DNA of 64,000 bases from Candidatus Binatia bacterium (GTDB lineage Bacteria > Desulfobacterota > Binatia > HRBIN30): assembly GCA_023150935.1 (NCBI GenBank), contig JAKLJW010000017.1, positions 1 through 64,000 on the forward strand. The letters run 5' to 3'. Below are positions 50,911 through 60,941 of this stretch, in pieces. The stretch's first letter is position 1, and every line of letters starts with the position of its first letter. Under the pieces are notes generated by a model, which saw only the letters and a list, made by a program, of their open reading frames with translations, was not told where the DNA came from and ran no database searches. Made by a program: the position numbers and the translations under genes.

Positions 50911-52272
50911 TCAGGTCGTCAGCCCGTACTTCTCCATCTTGCGATACAACCGCTGGCGGTCGATGCGGAGCAGGCGCGCCGCCTCGTTCTTGTTGCCACC
51001 GCTCCGTTCCAGGGCAGCAACGATATTGTCCCGTTCCAACTGCTCGAGCGGTACCGGCTCACGAATCGTCTCCCCGGATGTCGCGGCCTCCCCCCCACGC
51101 ACGATCGCGGGGGGGAGATCCGCGAGCGTGATCTCGGGCTCGGCAGACAGCGCAAAGGCACGTTCGATGGCGTTCTGCAGCTCCCGGATGTTCCCGGGCC
51201 AGTAGTAGTCGACCAGCCTGGCCATGGCCGGAGCGGTGACGTGTTTGGCGCCGACTCCATAAACGCGGCTGAACTCCGCAATGAAGTGCTCTACCAGCAG
51301 CGGGATGTCTTCGCGTCGCTGGCGCAAAGGCGGAAGGTGAATCGGCACGACGTTCAGTCGGTAAAAAAGGTCGCTGCGGAATCGCCCCTCCCGAACCGCC
51401 TCCTCGACATTGCGGTTAGTCGCCGCGACGATACGAACATCGACCTGGACCGGTCTTGTCGACCCCAGGGGCGTCACCTCCTTCTCCTGAATGGCCCGCA
51501 GGAACTTGACCTGCAGCGGCAACGGGATCTCCGAGATCTCGTCGAGAAAGAGCGTCCCACCCTGAGCCGCCTGGAAGACCCCGGCGTGGTCATCGACGGC
51601 GCCGGTGAAGGCTCCCCTGCGGTGTCCGAACAGTTGACTCTCGAGCAGCGTCTCCGACAGGGCCCCGCAATTGATGGCGAGAAACGGGCGCTCCGCAAGC
51701 GGACCGTTGTTGTGAATCGTGCGCGCCACCAGCTCTTTGCCGGTGCCGTGCTCGCCCGTGATCAACACGTTGCTCTTGTTCTGCGCTACGGCATCGATGA
51801 CACCGTAAATCTGTCGCATGCTAGAACTATTACCGATGATCTCCCCGAACCGGCCGATCGTGATGAGCTGTCGCTGCAGCGTGCTCACTTCCGCCCGCAG
51901 GCGCCGCAGCTCGAGAAGCCGCCCGGCGACCAGCAGCAACTCGTCCGGGTTGCACGGCTTGATCAGGTAGTCGCCTGCCCCGAGCTTCATCGCCTCGACC
52001 GCCGATTGGATCGTCCCGTGCCCGGTGAGCACGATCGTGGCCGCCTCGATGCCGCGGGCATGCATCTCCCGCAGGAGCTGCATTCCGTCCATAACCGGCA
52101 TGTTGAGATCGGTGACGACGAGGTCGTAAGTCTGGACTTCGAGCAGCCGCAACGCTTCCTCGCCCGTGGACGCCGCGTCCACCTGATGCCCCTTGCGCGA
52201 CAGGATCTTGGCCAACGTGCGCACCATGTTGGCCTCGTCCTCGACGAGCAACGTCCGCAACGGCGGGCTCAT
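50911..52272 (-). CDS. NtrC-family sigma-54 response regulator
   Basis: A 453-residue regulator. Receiver domain (about 5-120) has VEDEA at the start and phospho-Asp in VVTDLNMPVMDG. The sigma-54 AAA+ domain has Walker A GEHGTGKE, the sigma-54 contact loop GAFTGA, and LFLDEISEIPL. The Fis-type helix-turn-helix ends ERSGGNKNEAARLLRIDRQRLYRKMEKYGL. It would activate sigma-54 promoters after phosphorylation by the kinase encoded 32 bp upstream. No target promoter is obvious nearby. Confidence 0.93.
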   Translation of the reverse strand: MSPPLRTLLVEDEANMVRTLAKILSRKGHQVDAASTGEEALRLLEVQTYDLVVTDLNMPVMDGMQLLREMHARGIEAATIVLTGHGTIQSAVEAMKLGAGDYLIKPCNPDELLLVAGRLLELRRLRAEVSTLQRQLITIGRFGEIIGNSSSMRQIYGVIDAVAQNKSNVLITGEHGTGKELVARTIHNNGPLAERPFLAINCGALSETLLESQLFGHRRGAFTGAVDDHAGVFQAAQGGTLFLDEISEIPLPLQVKFLRAIQEKEVTPLGSTRPVQVDVRIVAATNRNVEEAVREGRFRSDLFYRLNVVPIHLPPLRQRREDIPLLVEHFIAEFSRVYGVGAKHVTAPAMARLVDYYWPGNIRELQNAIERAFALSAEPEITLADLPPAIVRGGEAATSGETIREPVPLEQLERDNIVAALERSGGNKNEAARLLRIDRQRLYRKMEKYGLTT

Positions 52273-52304
52273 CGTGCTCCCCTGCCCTACTCCGCCACCG
52301 GGAC

Positions 52305-54011
52305 TCACCTAAAAGACGGCTCCGCGCAGTTGCACGGGAACTCGATGGTGAAGGTGCTGCCGCGGTTTACCTGACTGCGCACCTGAATGTCGCCGTTGTA
52401 GCGCTTGACCACGGAGTGCACGACCGAAAGGCCGAGACCCGTCCCCTGGCCGGGGGCCTTGGTCGTAAAGAACGGATTGAAGATGTCGCGCAGGTGCTCG
52501 ACGGGAATGCCGACACCGGTGTCGGAGAACTCGAGCTGCACCCATCCGCCGACCAGCGGTGCGGTGCGCAGGCGCAGCTCGCCGCCGTTCGGCATGGCCT
52601 GCACCGCATTGGTGATCAGGTTCAGGAAGATCTGCCGCAAAGCGTTCTGGTTGGCGCGGCACGTACGCAGCGGCGCGAAGTCGGTGATCACCCGAACGTC
52701 GCTGTTTTGCAGGCTCTTGTTCATCAACTGCAACGTGCGCCGTAGCAGGTCGTTGACGTCGACCTCCTCGAGCTCGGCGCGCGACTCGCGCGAAAACTCC
52801 AGGAGGTTGTTGATGATCTCCTGAACCCGATCCATCTCCTCGGTAGCGATGCGCAGGTCTTCCTTCACGTCGGGGTTGCCGCCGTCGACGATTTCCCCGA
52901 GGTCGTAGAGCGCGTTGGTGATGATACCGAGCGGATTGCGGATCTCATGCGCGATGCCGGCGGCGAGCTGACCGATGGCGGCCATCTTCTCCGACTGAAT
53001 GAGCTGCGTCTCCAGGCGGCGCCGGTCCGAAACATCGACGCAGATCACCTGGAAGAAATGGTTGTGGCCGTATTCGATGAGACCGACGTTGAAGAACACC
53101 GGCACCAGTTCGCCGTCCGCCCCCCGCAGCAGCAGGTCCTCGCGGCTGGCGTGGCCCCGGGAACGGGCTTCGGCCAGAAGCCGCACGGCCCGCTCGCGCT
53201 GGCCGGACGGTAGGAGTTCGGTCATCTCGACGCCGATCAGGTGCTGTCGTCCGGTCTTCAGAATGCGCTCGGCCACGAGATTGGCGTCCAGGACCACTCC
53301 GGTTTCGTTATCGACCCTGAAGATCGCCGCCGGAGCGTTATCGATCGACTTCCGGTAGCTGGCCTCCTGCTCGCGCAACTCGCGCTCGCGCGCTTCCACG
53401 AAGAAGTCGGAGATGTGCAGCATGCGCTCCTCGAACTCCTGCTGGAAGAGCGCGTGTAGCGCGTGGAGAATCTCCGGCTGTTCGCGATACTCGGCCTGGA
53501 GATACTCGACGAGGATCTGCCGCATCTTCATCTGGCCGCTGAGAAACCGCGACGGCGGGAACTGCGATATGAAGGCCCGGTGTGCATGGCTGCGCAAATA
53601 CACGTAAGTCTCCACATCGTCCGGGTTCGCGATATGGCGCACCCAGCGCACCATGGCCTCGCGCATGGCCCCGCGCAAATCCGCCCAGTCCGACGGCGGT
53701 ATGCCGAGCGCCGGGCCGATCAGTCCCACCCAGTCGTCAACGGCCCGATCGACACGCGCAGCCAGGAATTCCGCCAGCGCGGCTCGCAACGCTCCCGGCC
53801 GCCGCGGCACGGTGAGCAGACCACAGCCGCGCATGTACCCCTCTATGCGCTTGAGGTGCACGTCCAGCGAAGAATCGTATACGGGGTCCATCTCCTCGAG
53901 GTCCTCCGGCGAACCGTCCGCAAATTCGCTGATATACCTTGCTTGTACCAAGGCCGCCGCCGACACACCAGCCACTCGACGTTCCACGATCCGGCGCTGG
54001 CAGCGGTCCAC
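52305..54011 (-). CDS. PAS-domain sensor histidine kinase with unknown N-terminal helical domain
   Basis: A 568-residue cytoplasmic kinase; a shorter form could start at the ATG 53891. The N-terminal region of about 200 residues is helical and not recognised, with a pattern reminiscent of RsbRD/globin-like sensor domains. A PAS domain follows (about 215-335, ending DVSDRRRLE), then HisKA with phospho-His in [13 protein letters not shown], and HATPase with [28 protein letters not shown]. No membrane helices. It forms an operon with the NtrC-type regulator. Confidence 0.9.
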   Translation of the reverse strand: MDRCQRRIVERRVAGVSAAALVQARYISEFADGSPEDLEEMDPVYDSSLDVHLKRIEGYMRGCGLLTVPRRPGALRAALAEFLAARVDRAVDDWVGLIGPALGIPPSDWADLRGAMREAMVRWVRHIANPDDVETYVYLRSHAHRAFISQFPPSRFLSGQMKMRQILVEYLQAEYREQPEILHALHALFQQEFEERMLHISDFFVEARERELREQEASYRKSIDNAPAAIFRVDNETGVVLDANLVAERILKTGRQHLIGVEMTELLPSGQRERAVRLLAEARSRGHASREDLLLRGADGELVPVFFNVGLIEYGHNHFFQVICVDVSDRRRLETQLIQSEKMAAIGQLAAGIAHEIRNPLGIITNALYDLGEIVDGGNPDVKEDLRIATEEMDRVQEIINNLLEFSRESRAELEEVDVNDLLRRTLQLMNKSLQNSDVRVITDFAPLRTCRANQNALRQIFLNLITNAVQAMPNGGELRLRTAPLVGGWVQLEFSDTGVGIPVEHLRDIFNPFFTTKAPGQGTGLGLSVVHSVVKRYNGDIQVRSQVNRGSTFTIEFPCNCAEPSFR

Positions 54012-54370
54012 ATGCGTGTAGGCCGTCCCCCCCGCAAAGCTTGTCCCGGCGAAAGCCGGGAGCGGGATTCCAGAAAACCCCCACCCACCTGGATTCCAGC
54101 TTGCGAGTCTGACGATAAACGGCCAAACACGGCTTCGACAAGCTCAGCCTGAACGCTGGTGCTCGCGCCGAGGGCGCGCGGCGCAGCGGTCGCGCAAACC
54201 CGGCTTCGACAAGCTCAGCCCGAACGGTGGCGGAATTGATTTCATTGGGTTTCCCCCGCTCACCCCGATTTACTGCCGCCGAATTTCTGCGCGGGGCGCG
54301 CAGAAATCGGCTGGGGAGGGCGAGGCTCCCGCCGAGCCGTCGTCAGACCCTTGCCGCGCCGCCACGGGCC
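54012..54370. repeat. Dispersed repeats between the sensor kinase and uvrB (copies C and D)
   Basis: CCGGCGAAAGCCGGGAGC near 54046-54063 recurs near 34740. GATAAACGGCCAAACACGG then CTTCGACAAGCTCAGCC (54114-54150) is a short copy D. 54195-54370 is copy C of the 25.3 kb element, including GGGGAGGGCGAGGCTCC but lacking the right arm of its hairpin. The end of copy C lies about 50 bp before the uvrB start. Confidence 0.8.
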
Positions 54371-54424
54371 GACCTCTGCCGCGCACCCTGACGGCGGCTC
54401 CGCATGTGCTATACAGCAATGTCG

Positions 54425-56491
54425 ATGCCCTCGAACCTGCGACCGCGCGAGAGCGCGCCGTTCCGTCTGGTCGCAGACTTCGCGCCCTGCGGCGACCAGC
54501 AAAAGGCCATCGACGAGCTGGTTGCCGGCATCGGCCGCGGCACCCGCCAGCAGGTCCTCCTCGGCGTAACGGGCTCGGGCAAGACCTTCACGATGGCCAA
54601 CGTGATCGCTCGCCTCGGCAAGCCGGCCCTGATCATGGCTCCGAACAAGACCCTTGCCGCGCAACTCTATAACGAACTCAAGGCGCTGTTCCCCGACAAC
54701 GCCGTCCGTTACTTCGTCAGCTACTACGACTATTACCAGCCCGAGGCGTACGTCCCGAGCACCGACACTTACATCGAGAAGGACGCGTCGATAAACGACG
54801 AGATCGACAAGATGCGCCATTCGGCCACCAAGGCCCTGCTCGAACGCACCGACGTCCTGATCGTCGCCAGCGTCTCGTGCATCTACGGCCTCGGATCGCC
54901 GGAAGCGTACTTCGACATGCTGTTGTTCGTGGAGCGCGACAGCCGGCTCGACCGCGATTGCATCCTGCGCAAGCTGGTCGACATGCAGTACGAGCGCAAC
55001 GACTTCGACTTCCACCGCGGCACCTTCCGCGTCCGCGGCGACGTCGTCGAGGTATTTCCCGCCTACGAGGAGGCCCGCGCCATACGACTGGAGCTCTTCG
55101 GCGACACCATCGATGCCATCGCGGAGGTTGACCCGCTGCGTGGCCAGGTGCTCCGCCGTCTCGATCGGGTCGCCATCTACCCCGCCAGCCACTACGTAAC
55201 CAGCCGCGACCACCTGGAACGTGCCGTGGGCGCCATTCGGCGCGAACTGGCCGACCGCCTGCGCGCCTTGAAGGCGGCGGACAAGCTGCTCGAGGCCCAG
55301 CGCCTGGAACAGCGAACCATGTACGATCTCGAGCTGCTCAACGAGATGGGCTTTTGCCCCGGCATCGAGAACTACTCGCGTCACCTGACCGGCCGCGCCG
55401 CCGGCGACGCGCCACCCACCTTGTTGAACTACTTCCCTGACGACTGGCTCCTGTTCCTCGACGAGAGCCATGTGACCGTCCCGCAGATCGGCGGCATGTA
55501 TCGCGGCGATCGCGCGCGCAAGGAGACGCTGGTGGAATACGGCTTCCGCCTGCCCTCGGCGCTCGACAACCGCCCCCTCAATTTCGAGGAATTCGAGGCC
55601 CTGACTCGCGAGGTGATCTACGTCTCCGCGACCCCGGGCGACTACGAGCTGCGGCGCACCGCGGGCGTCGTTGTCGAGCAGCTCATCCGACCCACCGGGC
55701 TGATGGACCCCGAAATAGCGGTGCGCTCGGCGCGCGATCAGGTCGACAACCTGCTGGAAGAGATCCGCGTGCGCGTCGCCCGCAACGAGCGCGTGCTGGT
55801 CACCACGCTGACGAAAAAGATGGCCGAAGACCTCACCGACTACTATCGCGAACTCGGCCTGCGTGTTCGCTACCTGCACGCCGACGTCGAAACGCTCGAA
55901 CGAGTCGAACTCATCCGCGACCTGCGGCGCGGCGTGTTCGACGTCCTCGTCGGCATCAACCTGCTCCGCGAGGGACTGGACCTGCCCGAGGTTTCCCTGG
56001 TCGCCATCCTCGACGCCGACAAGGAAGGCTACCTGCGCTCGACGCGCTCTCTGATCCAGACCATCGGCCGGGCCGCGCGCAACGTCAACGGGACGGTGAT
56101 CATGTATGCTGACAAGATCACCGAATCGATGCGCCGCGCCATCGACGAAACCGACCGCCGGCGCGCGGTCCAGGCGGCCTACAACGCCGAGCACGGGATC
56201 ACGCCGCAGACCATACGGAAGGCGATCGCCGGTTCCTGGACCGAAACGGCCGAGGCCGACTACGTGGACCTAGCCACGATCGCCGAAGCCGAAGACGAGT
56301 ACGTACCCCTGGCCGAGATCCCCGGCCGGGTCGCGGCCCTGCAGAAAGAGATGCGCGCCGCAGCGGCCGAACTCGATTTCGAGCGCGCCGCCGAGCTGCG
56401 CGACGAGATCCATCGTCTTCGCCAGCACGAACTGGCGGCCCGCGGCACGGCCCCCGCCGCTTCCCTTGACGCTTCCGAAGGCGGGCCGTAG
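54425..56491 (+). CDS. uvrB: Excinuclease ABC subunit B
   Basis: A 688-residue helicase-like DNA repair protein. It shows Walker A GVTGSGKT near residue 48, the beta-hairpin [39 protein letters not shown], motif [11 protein letters not shown], and a C-terminal UVR domain ([26 protein letters not shown]). Start could be 54404, 54419 or 54425. Only ATG 54425 avoids a nonstandard extension. CTATAC at 54406-54413 resembles a -10 box, so the mRNA may be nearly leaderless. Confidence 0.93.
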   Translation: MPSNLRPRESAPFRLVADFAPCGDQQKAIDELVAGIGRGTRQQVLLGVTGSGKTFTMANVIARLGKPALIMAPNKTLAAQLYNELKALFPDNAVRYFVSYYDYYQPEAYVPSTDTYIEKDASINDEIDKMRHSATKALLERTDVLIVASVSCIYGLGSPEAYFDMLLFVERDSRLDRDCILRKLVDMQYERNDFDFHRGTFRVRGDVVEVFPAYEEARAIRLELFGDTIDAIAEVDPLRGQVLRRLDRVAIYPASHYVTSRDHLERAVGAIRRELADRLRALKAADKLLEAQRLEQRTMYDLELLNEMGFCPGIENYSRHLTGRAAGDAPPTLLNYFPDDWLLFLDESHVTVPQIGGMYRGDRARKETLVEYGFRLPSALDNRPLNFEEFEALTREVIYVSATPGDYELRRTAGVVVEQLIRPTGLMDPEIAVRSARDQVDNLLEEIRVRVARNERVLVTTLTKKMAEDLTDYYRELGLRVRYLHADVETLERVELIRDLRRGVFDVLVGINLLREGLDLPEVSLVAILDADKEGYLRSTRSLIQTIGRAARNVNGTVIMYADKITESMRRAIDETDRRRAVQAAYNAEHGITPQTIRKAIAGSWTETAEADYVDLATIAEAEDEYVPLAEIPGRVAALQKEMRAAAAELDFERAAELRDEIHRLRQHELAARGTAPAASLDASEGGP

Positions 56492-56530
56492 AAAGCGCAG
56501 ACAACAGAACCGCACGCTGAGAGGTGGGGC

Positions 56531-56992
56531 ATGAAGTTCCGACGAATTAACGGCACGCTGGCACTGACGTTGCTGTCGACCGTGGCAATGCCCGTTCCGG
56601 GCCGGGCGGACCCCGGCGTCGCCCCGGCAGGTGCGTCAAAGGTGCTGGCCGAACCCGGCGTCGCTGCCGACGTGACGGCCAAGTTCGAGACCTTCTGCAA
56701 GGAATGGATGGGTAAACTCGCCGCCCGCGAACGCGACAACGTCGCCAACATTAAATGGGACAAGCAGGCCGTCGGCGTGGTCGGAGCGTACACCGGCTAC
56801 AGTCAGGAACACACCTGCCTGCTGAAGTCGGGCACCGGCGCGGTCCCCATCGGCAAGATCGTGTACGTCGAAACCCGCTACGAAAAGAGCGGCAACACCC
56901 CCACGGAAGCCCGGGGCAGTGCGCCGAAGCCGATCGAGGCCGTCGAAGTCACGGAGATCTTCCGATACAAGAGCGGCAAGTGGGAATTCTGA
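56531..56992 (+). CDS. Secreted protein of unknown function
   Basis: A 153-residue protein with a signal peptide (residues 1-26, ending near GRADP), then a soluble domain with two Cys (FCKEW, HTCLLKSG) that could form a disulphide, and alternating beta-like stretches (IGKIVYVETRYE, EVTEIFRYKSGKWEF). A GAGGTGGGG ribosome-binding site precedes the ATG. It overlaps the likely argH start by 13 bp. I do not recognise the family. Confidence 0.75.
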   Translation: MKFRRINGTLALTLLSTVAMPVPGRADPGVAPAGASKVLAEPGVAADVTAKFETFCKEWMGKLAARERDNVANIKWDKQAVGVVGAYTGYSQEHTCLLKSGTGAVPIGKIVYVETRYEKSGNTPTEARGSAPKPIEAVEVTEIFRYKSGKWEF

Positions 56993-58362
56993 AGCCGCCA
57001 CGCAAGGCCTGGGCGGGTCGCATGACCGAGCCCACGGACCGTCGCGTCGAGGCCTTTACTACATCATATCCGATCGACTGCCGGCTGTACCCGTACGACA
57101 TCGCCGGCAGCGTCGCCCATTGCCGGATGCTCGCCCGCCAGCGCATCATTCCGCCACGCGAGGCCAGGCGCATTGTCGCCGCCCTGCAAGAGATCTTGCG
57201 TGAACTCGACGGTGGCTCCTTCCCAACCGATCCGGCGGACGAGGACATTCATATGGCCATCGAGCGCCGCCTGATCGAGAAGGTCGGGCCCGTCGGTGGC
57301 AAGCTCCACACGGCGCGCAGCCGCAATGACCAGGTTGCCCTCGATCTGCGTTTGTTCATGCGCGCCGCCCTGAGCGAAATCGACCAGCGGCTCGTCGCCC
57401 TGCGGCGCGCCTTTGCCGCCCTCGCCACTCGCCATGCGGCTCTGGTCATGCCCGGGTACACGCACCTGCAGCCGGCACAACCGGTTCTGCTGGCGCACCA
57501 TCTCCTCGCCTATGCCACGATGCTGGAACGCGACCGCGAGCGGTTCCGGGACTGCGGCAACCGACTCAACGAGCTGCCGCTCGGTTCGGGGGCCCTTGCC
57601 GGCACCACCTTTCCGATCGACCGCGAGTTCGTGGCGCGCGAACTCGGCTTCGCGCGCCTCAGCACTAACAGCATGGACGCGGTCAGCGACCGCGACTTCG
57701 CCCTCGAGTTTCTCGCCGCCGCCGCCATCCTCGGCGTCCACCTGAGCCGCTTCGCGGAGGACCTGATCCTCTGGTGTTCGCAGGAGTTCGGGTTCGTCGA
57801 GCTGCCGGACGCCTTCGCCACCGGCAGCTCGATAATGCCGCAGAAGAAAAACCCCGACGTAGCCGAGCTGGTCCGCGGCAAGAGCGGCCGCCTCAACGGT
57901 AACCTGGTGGCTCTTCTGACCACGCTCAAAGGCTTGCCGCTGACATACAACCGCGACCTCCAGGAGGACAAGCAGCCGGTGTTCGACACCGTCGATACGG
58001 TGTCCGCCTGTCTCGCGGTGCTCGCCGCGATGGTGCCGAAGCTGCGCTTCAACCGCGAGCGCCTGCAAGCCGCGGCAACGCGCGGCTTCACGCTGGCCAC
58101 CGAGTTGGCGGACTACCTGAGCACCAGGGGAGTACCGTTCCGCGAGGCTCACGGCATCGTCGGCGAAATCGTCCGTCATTGCCTGACCACCGGCAGGCAA
58201 CTGCAGGACCTCGATGTCAAGGAGTTGCAGGGCTTTTCCCCGCGCTTTGCCCCCGACGTACGGGCCTGGCTCTCCGCGGAGGCTGCCGTGGCACGCCGCC
58301 GGGCACCGGGCGGCACGGCGCCGGAGAACGTCAGGAAGCAACTGCGGAGGCTGGCGAAGTGA
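56980..58362 (+). CDS. argH: Argininosuccinate lyase
   Basis: A 460-residue fumarase-superfamily enzyme. It shows HTARSRNDQVALDLRLFMR, LQPAQPVLLAHHLLAYA, the signature GSSIMPQKKNPD and GLPLTYNRDLQEDKQ. It makes arginine and fumarate. I chose the GTG at 56980 because the family N-terminus K-x-W-x-GR(F/M) is visible as KAWAGRMTEPTDR; the internal ATG at 57022 would cut it off. First gene of an operon leading into lysA-dapF-dapA-dapB. Confidence 0.9.
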   Translation: MGILKPPRKAWAGRMTEPTDRRVEAFTTSYPIDCRLYPYDIAGSVAHCRMLARQRIIPPREARRIVAALQEILRELDGGSFPTDPADEDIHMAIERRLIEKVGPVGGKLHTARSRNDQVALDLRLFMRAALSEIDQRLVALRRAFAALATRHAALVMPGYTHLQPAQPVLLAHHLLAYATMLERDRERFRDCGNRLNELPLGSGALAGTTFPIDREFVARELGFARLSTNSMDAVSDRDFALEFLAAAAILGVHLSRFAEDLILWCSQEFGFVELPDAFATGSSIMPQKKNPDVAELVRGKSGRLNGNLVALLTTLKGLPLTYNRDLQEDKQPVFDTVDTVSACLAVLAAMVPKLRFNRERLQAAATRGFTLATELADYLSTRGVPFREAHGIVGEIVRHCLTTGRQLQDLDVKELQGFSPRFAPDVRAWLSAEAAVARRRAPGGTAPENVRKQLRRLAK

Positions 58363-58853
58363 GCCCACTCGCAAAGCGCCGGCGAGCCGGATGGGGCCTG
58401 TTGCCGATCGCGATCCTGGGCGCCGTCGCGGCCTGCGGCCGGAAGGGCGCGCCGCGGCCCCCGCAAGATGTCGTGCCGGCCTCGATTACCGACCTCACGG
58501 CGACCCAGACTCCAACCGGTATCGAACTCGCCTGGTCACGGCCGACAACGTTCGCAGACGGCAAGCGTTTGCAGGAACTCGCCGGATTCGCGGTCGACCG
58601 CTGGACCGAGGTCGGCGCCGACGCGCCGCCCGGACGACTGGCCGAACTCCCCGTCACCGACCGCGAGCGCTTCCGCAAGATCAAACGTTTCGTCTATCTC
58701 GACACCACCACGATCGTGGGGATCTCCTACCGCTATCGGGTTGTGTCTTATACGGACGACGGTTACGTTAGCGGCCCGTCCAACCTGGTGGCAATCACCC
58801 GGCATGCGGGAGGGCAAGGTCCGGATGCATCACTTCCACCGCCGCAACGGTGA
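58359..58853 (+). CDS. Lipoprotein with LptM-like start and fibronectin-III-like domain
   Basis: A 164-residue lipoprotein: signal, lipobox ending AAC, then CGRKGAPRPPQ. This resembles the CGLKGPLYFPP start of LptM (YifL), a small lipoprotein that in many bacteria lies next to dapF/lysA. It continues into a fibronectin type III-like domain (ITDLTATQTPTGIELAWSRP ... YRYRVVSYTDDG). The GTG overlaps the argH stop (GTGA). Involvement in LptD maturation is an inference; the FnIII part is additional. Confidence 0.75.
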   Translation: MSPLAKRRRAGWGLLPIAILGAVAACGRKGAPRPPQDVVPASITDLTATQTPTGIELAWSRPTTFADGKRLQELAGFAVDRWTEVGADAPPGRLAELPVTDRERFRKIKRFVYLDTTTIVGISYRYRVVSYTDDGYVSGPSNLVAITRHAGGQGPDASLPPPQR

Positions 58854-60081
58854 GCTGTACGCCGAAGACGTACCCGTGCGGGAGATCGCGGCGCACCTCG
58901 GCACGCCCTGCTACGTCTACAGCCTGGCCACGCTGCGGCGGCACTTCCGCGTCTTCGACGAGGCCTTCGAGGCGATCGATCATGTCGTCTGCTTCTCGGT
59001 CAAAGCGAATTCGAACCTCGCGGTACTGCGTACCTTCGTCAACGAAGGCGGCGGTTTCGACATTGTCTCGGGCGGCGAGCTCTTCCGCGCCCTGCGCGCG
59101 GGAGCCGATCCGGCCAAGATCGTCTTCTCGGGCGTCGGCAAATCGCGCGATGAGATCCGGGCCGCTCTCGCCGCCGGCATTCTGATGTTCAACGTCGAAT
59201 CGCCCGGGGAATTGGACGCGATTAGCGACGTGGCTGCCGCCATGAAGCGTCAGGCAAGGGTTGCGCTGCGCGTCAACCCGGATGTCGATCCACAGACGCA
59301 CCCGTATATCTCGACGGGCCTCAAAAAGAGCAAGTTCGGCATCCACATTCAGCGCTCGCTCGAAGACTACCGTCGCGCGCGCTCCCTCCCTTACGTCGAG
59401 GTCGTCGGCATCGACTGCCACATCGGGTCGCAGTTGACCACGGTCCCGCCGTTCGTCGACGCTCTGCAACGCATCCGCGAACTGGCCGAGCGGCTGCGCG
59501 GCGAGGACTTCGACATCCGCTTCATCGACATGGGGGGTGGTCTGGGCATCACCTACAATGACGAACATCCACCCCAGCCGCGCGAGTACGCCACGGCGAT
59601 CGTCGAGGGTCTGCGCGGCCTCGACGTAACGCTCATCCTGGAGCCCGGTCGCGTCATCGCCGGTAACGCCGGCATGCTGCTGACGCGCGTGCTCTACCTC
59701 AAGGGCACCGACGAGAAGAACTTCGTCGTCGTCGATAGCGGCATGAACGACCTCATCCGCCCCGCCCTGTACGGATCCTTCCAGGCCGTCGAACCGGCCC
59801 TGCTGCGCAACGGCGAAGGCTTCACCGCCGACGTCGTCGGCCCGGTGTGCGAGAGCGGCGACTTCCTCGCCAAGGACCGCCGTCTGCCGGCAATCGAGCC
59901 CGGGGATCTGTTGGCCGTGATGAGCGCCGGCGCCTACGGTTTTGTCATGTCGTCGAATTACAACACTCGCCCCCGTCCTCCCGAGGTTCTCGTCGCCGGC
60001 AGCGAGATTCACGTAATCCGCGCCCGCGAGACGGAGGAGGATCTGGTACGCGGCGAAACCATCCCGGCGTTCCTGCAATGA
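58825..60081 (+). CDS. lysA: Diaminopimelate decarboxylase
   Basis: A 418-residue PLP enzyme with Schiff-base Lys in CFSVKANSN, HIGSQ, the diphosphate-type loop MGGGLGI, EPGRVIAGNAG, and the active-site Cys in GPVCESGDF. It converts meso-diaminopimelate to lysine. Start at ATG 58825 gives the family N-terminus MHHFHRRNGELYAEDVPV; it overlaps the preceding gene by 29 bp. Confidence 0.92.
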   Translation: MHHFHRRNGELYAEDVPVREIAAHLGTPCYVYSLATLRRHFRVFDEAFEAIDHVVCFSVKANSNLAVLRTFVNEGGGFDIVSGGELFRALRAGADPAKIVFSGVGKSRDEIRAALAAGILMFNVESPGELDAISDVAAAMKRQARVALRVNPDVDPQTHPYISTGLKKSKFGIHIQRSLEDYRRARSLPYVEVVGIDCHIGSQLTTVPPFVDALQRIRELAERLRGEDFDIRFIDMGGGLGITYNDEHPPQPREYATAIVEGLRGLDVTLILEPGRVIAGNAGMLLTRVLYLKGTDEKNFVVVDSGMNDLIRPALYGSFQAVEPALLRNGEGFTADVVGPVCESGDFLAKDRRLPAIEPGDLLAVMSAGAYGFVMSSNYNTRPRPPEVLVAGSEIHVIRARETEEDLVRGETIPAFLQ

Positions 60082-60941
60082 CGAGGGACACCCTGCGTTT
60101 CACCAAGATGCACGGGATCGGCAACGATTACGTGTACGTCGACTGTTTCTCGCAAACCGTGCCCGATCCGGCGGCGCTGGCTCGGCGCGTGAGTCCCCGG
60201 CGCACCGGTATCGGGGCCGACGGCGTCATCCTGATCTGCCCTTCGAGCGTCGCGGATGCGCGCATGGAGATGTACAACGCCGACGGCAGTCGAGGAGAGA
60301 TGTGCGGCAACGGCATTCGTTGCGTGGCGCGCTACCTGTACGACCACGGCATCGCGCCGCGGTCGCCGCTGCGCATCGAGACCGACGCCGACGTTAAGAC
60401 CCTCGAACTGAAGCTCGCCGGAAACCGCGTGCAGGCAATCACCGTCGACATGGGCGAGCCGATCCTCGACGGACCATACATTCCCGTGGCGGCGGAGGGT
60501 CGCGTCGTCGATGCACCGCTGCGGGTCGCCAACAGCGAGTATCGCGTCACCTGCATATCGATGGGCAATCCACACTGCGTCGTGTTCACTACCGGCATCG
60601 AACGCCTCGATCTGGCCACGCTCGGTCCGGCTTTCGAACAGCATCCCTTCTTCCCCAGGCGCGTGAACACCGAATTCGTCGATGTGGTCGGCGCCGACGA
60701 GGTGCGCATGCGGGTCTGGGAGCGCGGCTCGGGTGAGACGGCAGCTTGCGGTACCGGTGCGTGCGCCGTCGTTGTGGCAGGAGTGCTGACCGGCCGCTGC
60801 GCGCGGTCGACGCTCGTCCACCTGACAGGCGGCGACCTGCGAATTGAGTGGCGCGAAAGCGACAACCACGTCCTCATGACCGGGCCGGCCGAGGAAGTGT
60901 TCAGCGGCGAGATTCAGCTTCGAGAGGTGCCCAATGTTTAG
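60078..60941 (+). CDS. dapF: Diaminopimelate epimerase
   Basis: A 287-residue epimerase with the two catalytic Cys, MCGNGIRC and ACGTGACA, and the N-terminal KMHGIGNDYVYVD. It interconverts LL- and meso-diaminopimelate. ATGA overlap with lysA. Confidence 0.93.
   Translation: MTRDTLRFTKMHGIGNDYVYVDCFSQTVPDPAALARRVSPRRTGIGADGVILICPSSVADARMEMYNADGSRGEMCGNGIRCVARYLYDHGIAPRSPLRIETDADVKTLELKLAGNRVQAITVDMGEPILDGPYIPVAAEGRVVDAPLRVANSEYRVTCISMGNPHCVVFTTGIERLDLATLGPAFEQHPFFPRRVNTEFVDVVGADEVRMRVWERGSGETAACGTGACAVVVAGVLTGRCARSTLVHLTGGDLRIEWRESDNHVLMTGPAEEVFSGEIQLREVPNV

Noticed and set aside
54260..56194. 644-codon minus-strand open frame opposite uvrB
   Set aside because: Antisense shadow with repetitive Ala/Val/Glu composition. 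The uvrB motifs are on the plus strand.
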